DNA from: Acanthamoeba lenticulata
Taxonomy: Eukaryota; Discosea; Longamoebia; Acanthamoebidae
Assembly (NCBI GenBank): GCA_002179805.1
Contig: NAVB01001751.1
Location: 19,766 to 83,765, forward strand
DNA: 64,000 bases
Reading direction: 5' to 3'
Within the stretch, counting starts at the first letter, position 1. Each line of letters begins with the position of its first letter. Of this stretch, positions 1-10,660 are shown piece by piece. The translations under genes and the position numbers were made by a program. Below the pieces are notes generated by a model. That model did no database searches. It saw only the letters and a program-made list of their open reading frames with translations, and was not told where the DNA came from.

Positions 1-1110
1 CTCAGCACCGGAGACGGTCTGAAGCGCCTCAGGCAAGCCAACGAGGGTGAAGAAGTGGTACGAATTATGTTTATTCGTGCCTGCACGGCCCGGAATCTGA
101 CATTTGTTAATTGTTGGTTGCAATTCAACTCTGCCAATGACATCGATCGAACAGGTTTTCAAGGCCAAGGAGACCCTGCGAGAGGCCGAGTTTGAGGCCG
201 AGCTCGAAGAGGCCGAGGCCCAGAGGCTCGAGGAAGAGGTACGCCTTTTGTTTGCGTTTTAATAATACTTGAGGCAACGGCGCCTCCAGTTTATTGATTT
301 CGTCGTTTTGTGGGTTCCCAAACGTACCAGCTCAAGCGGCTGGCCGCCGAGGTGGGCGAGGAGAGTGATGAGGAGGAAAGCGCCGGCGGTGAAGAAGAAG
401 ACGAGGAACCCCCTGCGAAGAATGAGGAGCCGTCGGTCGACCTCGATGCCATGGACGAAGATGACGTAGAGGACGAGGCCAAGGATGAAGACGATGAAGA
501 AGACGAAGAGGACGATGAAGAAGCACGACGCCAGGAGGAGGAAGAAGAGCGGCTTGAACAAGAGCGCATTCGACGGGAGGAGGAAGAGGAAGAGCGGCTC
601 GAGCAGGAGCGCATCCGACGGGAGCGAGAGCAAGAGGAGCGCGAAGAGGCCGAGCAGAAGAAGCGCCAAGACGAGGCGGCCCAAGCCGCTGCCGCTGCTG
701 CTGCCGCTGCTGCTGCTGCTGCCGCTGCCGAGCAGGCCCGGCGAGAGCAGGAGGAAGCCGAGGCAAAGCGACACGAGAAGGAGCCTCTTCTGGCTGCCGC
801 TGCCGCCACCGCCGAGGAGGCGGGTGACGAGGAAGAGGGCACCAGGCGGCGAAGCACCGCTTCCTCTTCTTCATCTTCATCTTCATCCTCCTCATTTTCA
901 TCATCTTCCTCTTCTATCACGACTTCCACTCCAGTCTCGACCGTATCGGCGTCGCCAGCGGGCTCGCAGGTGGGCGTGGGCCAAGTGGCCGTCGCGCTGG
1001 CGGTGCTGGTGGCCGGAGGCTTTGTGGTCGGGGGCTGGCCCGTGGCCATCCTCGTGCCCATCCTCGCCACCCTCGCCGCCTCGGTCTTTGGCGTCCGCCT
1101 TCGCAACTAG
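1..1110 (+). CDS. Coiled-coil, acidic protein with C-terminal hydrophobic segment (5' end outside window)
   Basis: I do not recognise the family. Three exons are visible: about 1-57, 155-238 and 331-1110, all joined in phase 0 by GT-AG introns. The third exon carries a long Glu/Asp-rich stretch, then Arg/Glu heptad-like repeats containing ERLEQERIRRE twice (predicted coiled coil), a run of about 20 mostly Ala residues near 680-730, a Ser run, and finally a hydrophobic stretch of roughly 40 residues just before the C-terminal RLRN. That end looks like a single or hairpin membrane anchor, which would place the charged part in the cytosol. The start lies upstream of the window. The gene ends convergent with the coactosin-like gene, 170 bases away. 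The opposite strand is also open across much of this exon, but only as an antisense shadow of the repeats. Confidence 0.7.
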
Positions 1111-1280
1111 ATCGATGGGTGAAGGAGAAGGAGAAGGAGGAGGGGCGGGAGTAAGATCCCCTCCCTTCCCCTGTGTAAGAGCTTACCAACCACAATGTGT
1201 GCTTTTTAACGTGGAAGCCCAATTGGTGGGTTTTATTCTACAACGACATGTTCGTGCCTCAGCCAGCTTGGAGGTGGCGG

Positions 1281-2654
1281 TTAGAAGTTGGTGTTGAGCT
1301 TCTGCTTGATGGTGGCCTCAGACAAGTCGGCCCGGTCCAGCAGCTGAATCTCACCAGCCAGCTGCATGAACAGCTTTTTTGACATGAAGTTGTCAGCACG
1401 ATCATCATCATCATGAAGGCACAGGTCAGGGGGAAGGGTCCTACCTTGGCGTGCTTGTAGAGGGCCACGCGCACTTGCGAGGAGCGGGCCTTGGTGAGGG
1501 GCTTCACCTTGGGGCCCACCCACGAGACAAAGACGTACTTGGTGGTCTTGTACTCGCTCCCCCCGGCCTCGTCGGCCACCTCCACGCCCAGGACGCAGTA
1601 GACGATCTCCTCATCGGCAAAGTGTTGCTGCATGGCCAGGGGTGAGCTGCTGATGATGAAAAAGAAGAAGAAGAAGAAGAGGAAGTACCACGGCCTCGTT
1701 CCATCCGCCGTTGCCAGAGCCAAGCACCTTGAGGGCGTTCTTGTTGCCTTCGTGGCCGAAAACGAGCCAGTTGGTCGGCGTGTCGTCCTTGCGCACGTCC
1801 TCCAGCTTGGCGTGCGCCTCCTCGGGGTCGGCAAAGTCGACCTCGGTGAGCACGTCCGACGCGCCCTTGTAGGGCGAGTACTGCTGGGCGCTGAGGCTGT
1901 TGGACCGCATGACGTGTCGGTTGGTGGTCTGCGGCGAGCCGGCCGAGGTCGGCGACCACGTGCCAGACGAGGACAGCTTGGCCGCCTCGGAGACGGCAGG
2001 CTGCGAGGCGCTGTTGGAAGAGGCCGCCGGCACAGTCGCGTCATGCTCCACATGAGTGCCGCGCAGCTTGGCCAAGATGTTGGCCTCGGTCAAGGTCTCG
2101 GGCTCCAGCACCTGTAGCTCAGCGCCGAGTTGCACATGTTTCTGTGGACAACATGTGTTAGTAAGGGCAAAGTCTTCCAGGTGGAAGTGAACTGCTTCGG
2201 AGACGCACCAGCACGTAGTTGTACAGGGGCAAGCGGTGCTGGGAGGACTTGGCCTTGGCCATGGGCTTGCAGTCGGTGCCCACCCACGTGATGAAGATCG
2301 TCTTGAGGGTCGAGAACTCGGCCTCGTCCTTCACCGAGACGGTCAGCACAATGTACTGGATCTCGGCGTCGTTCAACAGGGGCCTGTCCTCCTCCAGATC
2401 AGCCACTTGCATCATAGGAAAGACGTTGTGAAGCACGTACGCGACGTCGAACAGATTGCCACTGCCGGACGACACCAGCTTGACCTTGGGGCCGTCATAC
2501 CCAAACAAGACCCTGAAATGCATCCACTTCACTTCAGCGGGAGAACAAGAAGACTACACGCAAACAAAGGGACCAACCACTGCGTATTGTTGATGCTCAG
2601 CTCAGAGAGCGCAGTCTCCACCTCTGACTCGTCTACCCACTCAAACACTGACAT
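1281..2654 (-). CDS. Tandem coactosin-like (ADF-H) actin-binding protein, copy 1
   Basis: This protein has two ADF-homology domains of the coactosin type. Coactosin-like proteins bind actin filaments in the cortex. Domain 1 starts at the ATG at 2654 (MSVFEWVDESEVE) and runs through the VLFGYDG and TIFITWVGT strands. Domain 2 runs from FADPEEAHAKLEDVR through WLVFGHEG to KYVFVSWVGPKVKPLTKAR. Each domain is followed by the helical cap seen in coactosin (QLGAELQVLEPETLTEANI, and LAGEIQLLDRADLSEATI at the C-terminus). A Ser/Thr/Ala-rich linker of about 80 residues joins the two. Splice points were placed by frame; for example the first intron splits a Trp codon. A close paralogue with the same layout lies at 22885-24289. 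It is neither cofilin nor a canonical twinfilin, because the strand sequences are coactosin-like. Confidence 0.85.
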
Positions 2655-2923
2655 CTCAACAAAAACTGCTCCAGCAACGGGTGGTCAGTGAAGGGACAGG
2701 GTAAGAGTTTGGGAAGGGAGAGCCATACACTCAACCAAAGATAGATGCTTTGAAGAGTTGTCAAGCGCGTTGAACTTGAGCTGGTGTTGGAGTGTAACGT
2801 GTCCAAGGGCAACACCTACCAAAGAGCGAAAAGGCAACAAAGTGATGCAAAGTTCAAATAATGTTATTAACCCACATTTCGTATTATTTTTTAATTGTTT
2901 ATTATTTTCTTTTTCTTTTGTCG

Positions 2924-4429
2924 TTATTGGAGGGTGATCCACGAAGTGGCGGCGGCTGGCTTGCCGCCCGGTGGCGGCTGGGCCGGAGGCGCGCCTCGTC
3001 CCGCGCCTGTCGCTGGAGGGAAGCCACCCGCCGGGGCCCTGGCCCGCTGCAGCTGTGGCGGACCCGCCGGCCTCTTGGCCTGCATCACGATCATGATCCA
3101 GGTCGTCAATCAGCAGCATCTTCACCGACTACCAAAGCAACTTAGACATGTGGTGGAGGCGTGCCTGTGGAAGCACTTCGGGCGCGGCGGTGGCAAAGAA
3201 CGGTCGGTAGTCGACTCGCTTCAAGTCCACCAACCTGGTCGTGATGATGATGATGAAGAAGATGATGGTGAGCAAGCAGCGGCATGAGCCAAAGAGGGAT
3301 CACGTACGGCATGAGATAGTCGGCGAAGCTGTTGATCTCCTCCGCGACGTTTGGAATCAGGTTCGAGTCTGCAGTAATGATGATGATGGCGATGATGGTG
3401 AGTTCAAGCTGTTCACGAGGAAAATGAAGATGAAGATGAAGAGGAAAGGCTTCAGACGTGCCGTCGGTGCGGGCCGAGAGCTCGACGAACCAGGTGCCGG
3501 CCACGAGGGGCTCGGCCGTGGTGAGGTCGTCCCGGTCGACCACCTTCTTCACCTGCGTGACAGAGATGGTGACCTTGCGCTGCGTCTGGAACACGAACCC
3601 CTCCCGGATGAACTCAAACTGCGCCATCATCACCATTACCATCACCGTCATCATCATCGTCGTCGTCGTTAGCGTAATCAACAGAGGCCATGAAGGGGAT
3701 GGAGCGCGCGACAACCTGGAACTGGTAGCCCATGAGGCGGAGGAACTCGATGATGTTGTCGCTCACCTCCACGTCGGTCACGTTCCGCACGTTGGCCGCC
3801 ATCTTCTCCCGCATCAGCGGCACGCTCAAGTAGTGCACGCTCCTGCTCGCCACCACCATCGCCATCATCATCAGCATCATCATCAGCATCATCATCGCCA
3901 CCACCATCGTCACCATCAGCATCATCACCAGCACGAAGATGGGCCTTGTTCCGCACCAGGCGCCGACGGCCGGCGGGACGGGCCCCTGCTTGGAGGGCAC
4001 CAGGCGGCAGCGGACGCGCAGCTCGTTGAAGGCCGGGGTCGGGTTGGTGGGCACGCCCAGCAGGGCCGCGGCCGCGGCGCCCACGGTCTGGGTCTGGGCC
4101 TGCGTGGCGAGCACCGAGGCCGGGGGCGGCGGGGCCTTGAACAGCATCTCGCGGTGGTGCAGGACCACGGGGGGCGCGGCGTAGTCATCGTCATCTTCAA
4201 CCACGACAGCGGCCGAGGAGGATGAAGAAGAAGAAGATGTGCTGCCGGTACGACCTGCGCCTGCAGGGCCGCAGAGGCCGAGGAGGCGATCGAGCAGGGC
4301 CTCGTGCCGATCGAAACTGATCGCGCCTTCAAGAAAACACTCGTAAATCTTGCGAGCGCCTCCTTGTGCCCCGCCTGCCCCACCAGCCGGCCCGGCCGTC
4401 CCCTCCTTCATGGCCATCGCTGGCTGCAT
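2924..4429 (-). CDS. MED18: Mediator complex subunit 18
   Basis: MED18 is a head-module subunit of Mediator that links RNA polymerase II to activators. Several stretches match the family in order: KIYECFLEGAISFDRHEALLDRLLGLCG near the N-terminus, a middle exon reading LRVRCRLVPSKQ, then MAANVRNVTDVEVSDNIIEFLRLMGY, then EFIREGFVFQTQRKVTISVTQVKKV, a strand ending in GTWFVELSARTDG, and VAEEINSFADYLMP before the last exons. The start used is the ATG at 4429; an ATG at 4411 would also serve. The C-terminus is uncertain. Splicing into a Pro/Ala/Gln-rich tail gives a stop at 2924, while reading straight through would stop near 3129. Introns contain CAT-type simple repeats. The gene is tandem with the kinase gene upstream (97 bases apart). 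Confidence 0.85.
3851..3932. repeat. CAT/CAC-rich simple repeat inside a MED18 intron
   Basis: Imperfect trinucleotide runs of CAT, CAC and CAG fill this intron. They read as His/Asp/Met-rich nonsense on either strand, so the overlapping open frames are not coding. Confidence 0.8.
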
Positions 4430-4526
4430 CTCTCTCCAGCTTTTGTTTGTATTTATTTTATTTTTAAAGTACTTTATCTTTTTGTTTTTTCGTTTTGATT
4501 TTTAAGTCGACACAAAAGCGCTCGGT

Positions 4527-5208
4527 TCATTGCTCGCTGGCGTCGATGATGACGTTGGTGAAGCCTTTGAGGTCGATCACGTCCTTGGGCGACAGCGGGA
4601 TCCGCATCGACTCTGGGTCAATGGTTGTGAGGAAACGACAAAGAAGATGAAGTGGAGAGAAGAGGATCTTGTTGTACCGGTCTTGGAGAGGTAGTTCTGC
4701 TTCTTGCTCACGTTCTGGGGCGTCGTCCGCAGGCTGTTCCACTGCTCCTTGTCCTCCTGGTAGAGGCGTGCGATCTCTTCGAGCTCCTGGATGACCACTT
4801 CGCACTCTGGCCGCTTGGCCGGCTCCGGGTCCCAACACCGCTCTGCACCATCATCAGCGTGGTTGGCATCAACATCAGCCCAACATCATCTTCATCATCT
4901 TCATCATTATCCACCATAATCTTCATACCGATGAGCTGCTTGATGGGCGCCGGCATGGCCGAGGGGATCGTCGGTCGCAGGTGGTTCTTGGCCGCCTTGA
5001 TGATCACTGCGTTGATTCGGGGCAGAGCCTCAGCCTACAGTGCACTGCGCGAGGCGAGGCGAGGCGAGGCGAGGCCAGGGAGGGATGAAAGCAGTGCGTA
5101 CCCGTGTAGCCGAGCGTGACCTGCGGGTACTCGGAGTAGGGGCGCGCGTACTTGCCCGTCAGCACGCGCGAGAAGAGCTCCCACAGGATGATCGAGATAC
5201 TGTTCGGG

Positions 5209-5240
<32 letters not shown>

Positions 5241-6615
5241 TTGTGAGGCCAAAAGCAAAGTAGGGGGAAGAAGAGGAGGAAGAGGACAGAACCTGTACAC
5301 ATCGGACTTGGTGGTGAATCGGGTGCCAAAGTATAACTCTGGCGCGCAGTAGGCGTAGGTGCCCCGCATCTTCCCGAGTGTCACCGTTTCGGTGGGCGTG
5401 TCGAGCCGGCTCGCCCCAAAGTCGCACACCTTGATCGTCCAATCGTTGTCCAGCTGCTCTCCCACGACATACAAGAAGAACGAAAGGAATTGAATAAATG
5501 AATAAATAAATATTAAAAATAAAATGGAAAATACCAAGAGGTTGGGACTCTTCAGGTCTCGGTGGTAGACCGGTGGGTCGAACCTGCGGCATAATCGTAA
5601 ATAAAATGAAAAACATTAACAAAAAAAAAAATTGGGGTGGGATTACTTGTGGAGGTAGTTGATGGCCATGGCCAGCTCTTTGGCCCACTGCACGCGACAA
5701 GGATTGTAAGTGAGCATGCGAGCGATGATCATGAAGATGACAAGAGGGGGCGGATCAAAGTGAGAGGTACGGACCCGGAAGGATCGCTCCCAGGTGAGGT
5801 TGAAGGTCTCCTCGCTCATGACCTCGTAGAGCGAACCGCGCATACAGTACTCCACCACGATGCACACCTGCGGCTCCACGCAGCTCCCGTAGAAGTAGAG
5901 GATGTACGGCGACCGCGCTTTGCTGTTCTCCGCGCCGTTTCATTCACCCAAGTGAGCTCATCAACATGGACCTGTCATCATCATCATCATCATTCGGATG
6001 CGCGCCGCACCTCATGATCTCGCACTCGTTCTCAAAATCCCGAAGCTGCTTGGCGTCCATCTCCTTGCCATCGCCCGCCGCCTGTTGTTCTGGTTTTGTT
6101 ATCCACTGCTGGCCACACCAAGCACAATGAGAAGAAGGGCTAAGGAAGGAAAGACTGGTGCCTTAAGGATCTTGATAGCCACTTCCTTGCCCTTGTACCG
6201 CCCTGTGGTCCACAAGTCCGAACAGTCAGAGTCGTCTCAACGAATTAATCAATTACAAACATAAATAAATAAAAATAAAACAAGCCACAGGGAACACAAC
6301 AGCGTGCGTTCGCTCTCAGGGGCGAGTGTGAGGAACCCTTTCGTTCTTTCGTCGTTTCGTTCTTTTGTGGAAAGAGATGGGGGGTGCACACCTTTGTAGA
6401 CTTGCGCTGAAGTGCCCGTGCCTAGTCGATCTGTAAACTCAATCTCGTTGGGGTCGATGCGCCACTGCAAGAACAAGAGTGATGTGAGGAAGATGCAGTG
6501 AGGCGAAAGAAAGGAAGCCCATGAACAAGAGGTAACAAGTAGCACCACGTACTGATTCATCATCGGGAGCAACAGGGGTGCCGTCGCCTGAAATCTGCTT
6601 CCCCTTGTTGAACAT
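4527..6615 (-). CDS. Tyrosine-kinase-like (TKL) protein kinase
   Basis: This is a compact Ser/Thr or dual-specificity kinase of the TKL class with at least nine exons. Visible in order: a short N-terminal stretch from the ATG at 6615 (MFNKGKQISGDG); the Gly loop LGTGTSAQVYKG; the ATP-binding Lys in GKEVAIKILK; the helix C region EIMRSVRSPYILYFYGSC; the hinge region CIVVEYCMRGSLYEV; the catalytic loop YHRDLKSPNLL; the Mg-binding DFGASR; the activation-segment end GTYAYCAPE; SDVY followed by an ILWELFSR helix; and ERCWDPEPAKRPECEVV near the end of the kinase lobe. A tail of about 50 residues follows, ending IDASEQ. HRDLKSPN is typical of TKL/Raf-like kinases. No extracellular or sensor domain is seen. 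The gene is divergent from the FrnE gene across about 250 bases. The start could lie in a missed upstream exon. Confidence 0.88.
5048..5075. repeat. GCGAG pentamer repeat in a kinase intron
   Basis: Five to six tandem copies of GCGAG/GAGGC lie in an intron of the TKL kinase gene. No coding frame is conserved through them. Confidence 0.8.
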
Positions 6616-6866
6616 CTCGTGTAGCACTCGATCTTGTGTAGAGATATGAAATCCCTTCCTTCACACTTTGTAAATGGAGACAGATTTTGGCAGAGCAAGA
6701 TGGAAGTAGCGACGGGGTGTTCGGTGCCTCAGTCCAAGCGTTGTGAATCAAACAAAAAATAAACGTAGAAAACCAAGCAGGTTGCTACGTCACGGAGGTA
6801 ACAGAATGGTATTTCATTTTCCGTGTTTCATTTTATATTTTTATCTCGCCTGATCAGTTCGCAAAG

Positions 6867-7896
6867 ATGGAGACCGCCACCAACTCCAAGTTCAAGGTCT
6901 CAATCAAGGTGATTTCAGACAATGTGTGCCCATGGTACTTCCAACACAGTGCCAAGGTGTAGATGGCTGGTGAGCTCAAGTGTTGCATTCAATTTTGCAG
7001 GTGCTTCATTGGCAAGAGGCGACTTGAGCAGGCCATTGCCCGACACTCAGATCAGTACGAATTTGAGGTACGCATGTCCGAGCACAGTATGCCTTTAGCA
7101 GGGCCTCACGCGACTCGCATCTGCAGGTCAAGTGGCTGCCGTTCATCTTGCACCCTGCTCTGCCTCGCGAAGGCGTGGACAAGCGCGCCTACCACCAGCA
7201 GAAGCTCGGCAACCGCGCCGAGGCCATGTTCGCCCACACCAAGGCCGCCGGTATCTCTCTTGCCCGCCCCTGTGCGCAGGAGCTTCTGTGTTGACACAGA
7301 CGGGGCGCCAGGCAAGGAGGTAGGCATCGACTTCTCCGAGGACGGAACGCTCAACAACACTGTGGACTCGCACCGGCTGCTGGCCTACGCCGACCGTCAG
7401 GGCAAGCAGGGCGCGGTACCTCCCTCAGAGACCGCGACTTCCATGCTCGTCGGCCTGCTGACACCACTACATGTGGTTGCCAACTGTTGTAACAGGTTAT
7501 GGAGGGCCTCTTCCGAGCGCACTTTGAGCAGGGCCGGAACATTGGTTCCATCGACGTGCTCGCCGCCATCGCCAAGGACGCGGGCCTCGACGAGGCCCAA
7601 GTGCGGGTGCGTCCTCACCGTCGCCCACAATCAATGCTCATACGGCGTCCTCATCATCACCACGGCCAAACCAGACGTACCTGGCGAGTGAGGAGGACCT
7701 CGACTGGGTGATCACCATCGACCTCTTCTGGAAGGAGCAGCAGACCGAAGGCCTCCCCTTCTTTGTCTTCAACGACAGGATCAGCTTCGCGGGCGGGCAG
7801 GCGCCCGAGGTGTTTGGCCAGGTCTTTAACGCCCTCAAGCAGCAGGCCGAGGCCGAGTCTGCCGCTTCGGCGCAGCAGTCTGGAACCTCTGCGTAA
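6867..7896 (+). CDS. DsbA/FrnE-type thiol oxidoreductase with CPWC active site
   Basis: This is a thioredoxin-fold enzyme of the DsbA superfamily, FrnE branch, expected to form or exchange disulfides. The ATG at 6867 starts METATNSKFKVSIKVISDN, followed by the redox motif VCPWCFIGKRR. The intron falls inside the Trp codon of CPW. Later exons give VKWLPFILHPALPREGVDKR, GIDFSEDGTLNNTVDSHRL, GLFRAHFEQGRNIG, AKDAGLDEAQV and, near the C-terminus, EGLPFFVFNDRISFAGGQAPE, which carries the cis-Pro region typical of thioredoxin folds. The predicted length of roughly 230 residues fits the family. No signal peptide is visible, so a cytosolic location is inferred. The paralogue at 13241-14313 has the same intron position but TGA in place of the first Cys codon. 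Confidence 0.9.
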
Positions 7897-7986
7897 GCCA
7901 AGTAAAACGCCTGACGTCGTCCTCGTTGATCAATCCGCAAACTCGTCTGTACATCTCTCGCCGTGGTCGTCGGTGGCGTTCCTTCC

Positions 7987-10483
7987 TTACGTGCTGGTGT
8001 AGGCTTCAGGCGGCAGAACGATGAAGGAAGACGCGTCGAGCTTGAGCACCGATGGCGGCAGCCTCAGGTCGCTGCAGTAGCTCTGCGCACAGACAATCAC
8101 ACACCCACTAGTGTCAGGCTCAAGGAGCGATGAGGAGGAGACGTGGCATGCGGCGTTCGTACCAACGCAAAGACGATGGCGCCGGGGCCCCAGTGCTGCA
8201 CGTAGCGGTCGGCCTGCTTGTTCATCGATTTGTTGGACAGCTGCAGCCGTGCACAAGAGCGCCATCATGTCAGCTGAAGCCAGCAAAGAGAGGAGGAAGA
8301 GGAGGAGACTGCACCGCAATGTCGGACGCGCCGTAGTAGTTCTTGGCGTCGATCCAGCGCACCTGCTGGCCGTTTATGCGCACGTCGTCGAGCAGCACAA
8401 AGTCTGCAACAAAGGTGGATTGGTTAGACCACAGAGCGCCAGCACATGGTAATTGCAGCAACATGTACCGGGCGTGCAGAGGACGCTGTTAAACAGGTGG
8501 CTTTGCTCTGTTAAAACACAAAAACACAAAACAGGCCAATCATTGGTGAACAAGATGATGGCAGAGGCAGGCGAGTGATGAGAGCAGTATCGCACCTGCG
8601 GTCAGCTCGTTCTGGCGCTTGAATCGAATCCGCTGGGACCGGAGGAATTGCTCCACGGCCTCCTCGAACCTGCCCATCAGCAATCAACCCAGAGCTTATG
8701 AGCGCGCGGACAGTGAGGTGAGGAGGGAACGGGGAGGAGACGGCACTGATCAGCGTTGGCCAGTTGGTCAGGCCGCTTGTCGGTGGTGATGGTGTCGGCC
8801 TCGCGCGCCTTCTGCAGCTCTTCGAGATCACTGGAGAGCAGCCATTTGTCATGAGCCGACCTCCATGAGCGCATTCGCGCGGCATGAACGCGGAGGAGGC
8901 CACCGTACCGTGGCGTGCACGGGGCCTTCACGACGCCAGAGCCCATCAACTCTTTCAACTGCGCCTTGGACAAACCGCGCGCCGTGAGTACAGCTCGGAA
9001 GAGGGCCTGTGCACACGCGAGCCACATAAGCGATGAGCCTTTGGGTTCGACAGTAACGTCACTGTAGGACTAGCGCCATGACGTACGACAGGCGGGAAGT
9101 CAGTCTCGGACGAGAGAGCAACGATGGACTCGCCCGCCTGGTAGCGCTTCACCAGCACTTGCGCTATATGTGCAAAACGTTTTGAAAAAACGTCGTCAGC
9201 CACGTCGTGCTCTCATTTCTGTGCAGAGATCCTTACCTTGTCGCTGGACCTTCCAGTGCGACTCGCAGGCTTGCTGCGTTTTCAGCCTATTGCCCCCACG
9301 AATCTCAGTGTGAGAACTGGACGCGACAACGTACGCAGACGAGCGAATGAACGCACCAGAACGAATAGGAATAGAGCTGTGGGGCTGTCATGAGGCCGGT
9401 CGAGGCCAGCCGCTCGATCTTCTGCTTGATCACCTTCGACTGCGTGAGTGACGCCCAATACCCCCGGGTGTACTGCTGAAGCAGTGGCTTGGCACTGCGC
9501 TGCGTATCTGGCGGCACCGGGCGCTCCGTGGGCCACACCACAGTCCGCTGAACCAGCTGTACCCACACAACAAATGAATTTTAAAATATAAAAACGTAAA
9601 GATTTCGAAAAAAAACAATAAAAAAAACAAGAATAAACCTTGATGGGACTCTTAATGACGTTGCTTGGGGCGTCTAGGTGGAGCGTGATAGCTGAGAGCC
9701 AGTCAACGTTCTCTTCGTTGTCGTCTTTCTGCTGTGCGGCCTTGCTTCGCTTGTTGCTCTTTGTAGTCGCCGAGCCGTCATCGTTCTCGTGCTTGTCCTC
9801 ATTCTCCTGATGATGGGTCTCTTCCTCTTCTTCCTCCTCTTCGAGAGATTGTCGTTTTCTCTTCCCCTTCTTCCTACGCTCCTGCTCGAGGTCTGCGGCG
9901 CCCTTTTCATGCTGGGGTGCGAGTTTCCTCCTCTTAGGCGGGCGCTTGCTTGGTTCGGCTGTTGTTTCTTCGTCGCTCGTCGTGATGTGGATCACCTCGA
10001 CCACAGGCGCCTCAGCTGGGACGGGCTTCTTTTTGTTGTTGGCGGGCTGGTACTTGGGCTTGGGCTGTGCTGCTTCCCTTTGCCGCTTCTTAGTGGCCTC
10101 GCCCACTTTCGCCTTCGAAGGCTTGGCTTCGTCTGGAAGGGCTGAAGCGTGCTGGCCTGCATGCACCACACCAGGAGGTGTGACCACAAGGAGAAAGAGA
10201 AAACGGAGTGCGGGAGGAACGCACTGCTGGCCGGGGAGAGGCTGCGGTAGAACTGGAAGTAGTGCTGCTTTCTGTCCACAACCGGCGTGCCCCGGTTCGA
10301 GGCCTCCCTGGTGGCGCCTTTGGCCTTGACCTTGCTCGCTGCTTGCGGTGGGCGCTTGGTTGGCTTTGATGAAGTCGTCGTTGGCGGGGTCTTGGGACCG
10401 CCCACACTTGGTGGGCGGGGATTCCTCCTGCGTCTACGAGGCGGACCAACGAGCTTCTCTCCCTTCTCCTTCACTTGTTCCAT
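7987..10483 (-). CDS. CDIN1: CDIN1 (C15orf41)-type PD-(D/E)XK nuclease with basic N-terminal extension
   Basis: The C-terminal part matches the codanin-1-interacting nuclease family: CTPDFVLLDDVRINGQQVRWIDAKNYYG holds the TPD motif and the downstream D-A-K of a PD-(D/E)XK site, followed by NKQADRYVQHWGPGAIVF. Preceding exons give helices such as VLVKRYQAGESIVAL, ALFRAVLTARGLSKAQLKELM and EEAVEQFLRSQRIRFKRQNELTA, consistent with the family's helical N-terminal half. Ahead of these lies an extension of roughly 300 residues rich in Lys, Arg, Glu and Pro, with several nuclear-localisation-like clusters (KRPPKRRKL, KKGKRKR) and an acidic run. Human CDIN1 has no such extension. The start used is the ATG at 10483; no better ATG was found upstream before the AMPK gene. 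It ends convergent with the FrnE gene, 90 bases apart. Confidence 0.8.
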
Positions 10484-10660
10484 CAGGAATCCTGCAAGAT
10501 GCCGGAGATGGCTCAATCTTGTAGCCGTTGCTTGATCCAAAAAATGAACAAAAAAAAATAAAATAAAAAATATTTCGGTTTTTTTAGATGTTTCGTTTTT
10601 TTAAACCAAACGGGTCGTCTGTACACCACGAGGCCGAAAGATAACCACGAAGAAGAGGGA

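Noticed and set aside
291..1106. Long antisense frame opposite the acidic coiled-coil gene
   Set aside because: It is Ser/Arg-rich and is the mirror of the Glu/Ala-rich repeats; no domains or splice partners.
5560..5590. GGTTCGA B-box-like sequence on the minus strand, possible tRNA
   Set aside because: It is an exon start of the TKL kinase (FDPPVYHRDLKS); no A box or cloverleaf arms fit around it.
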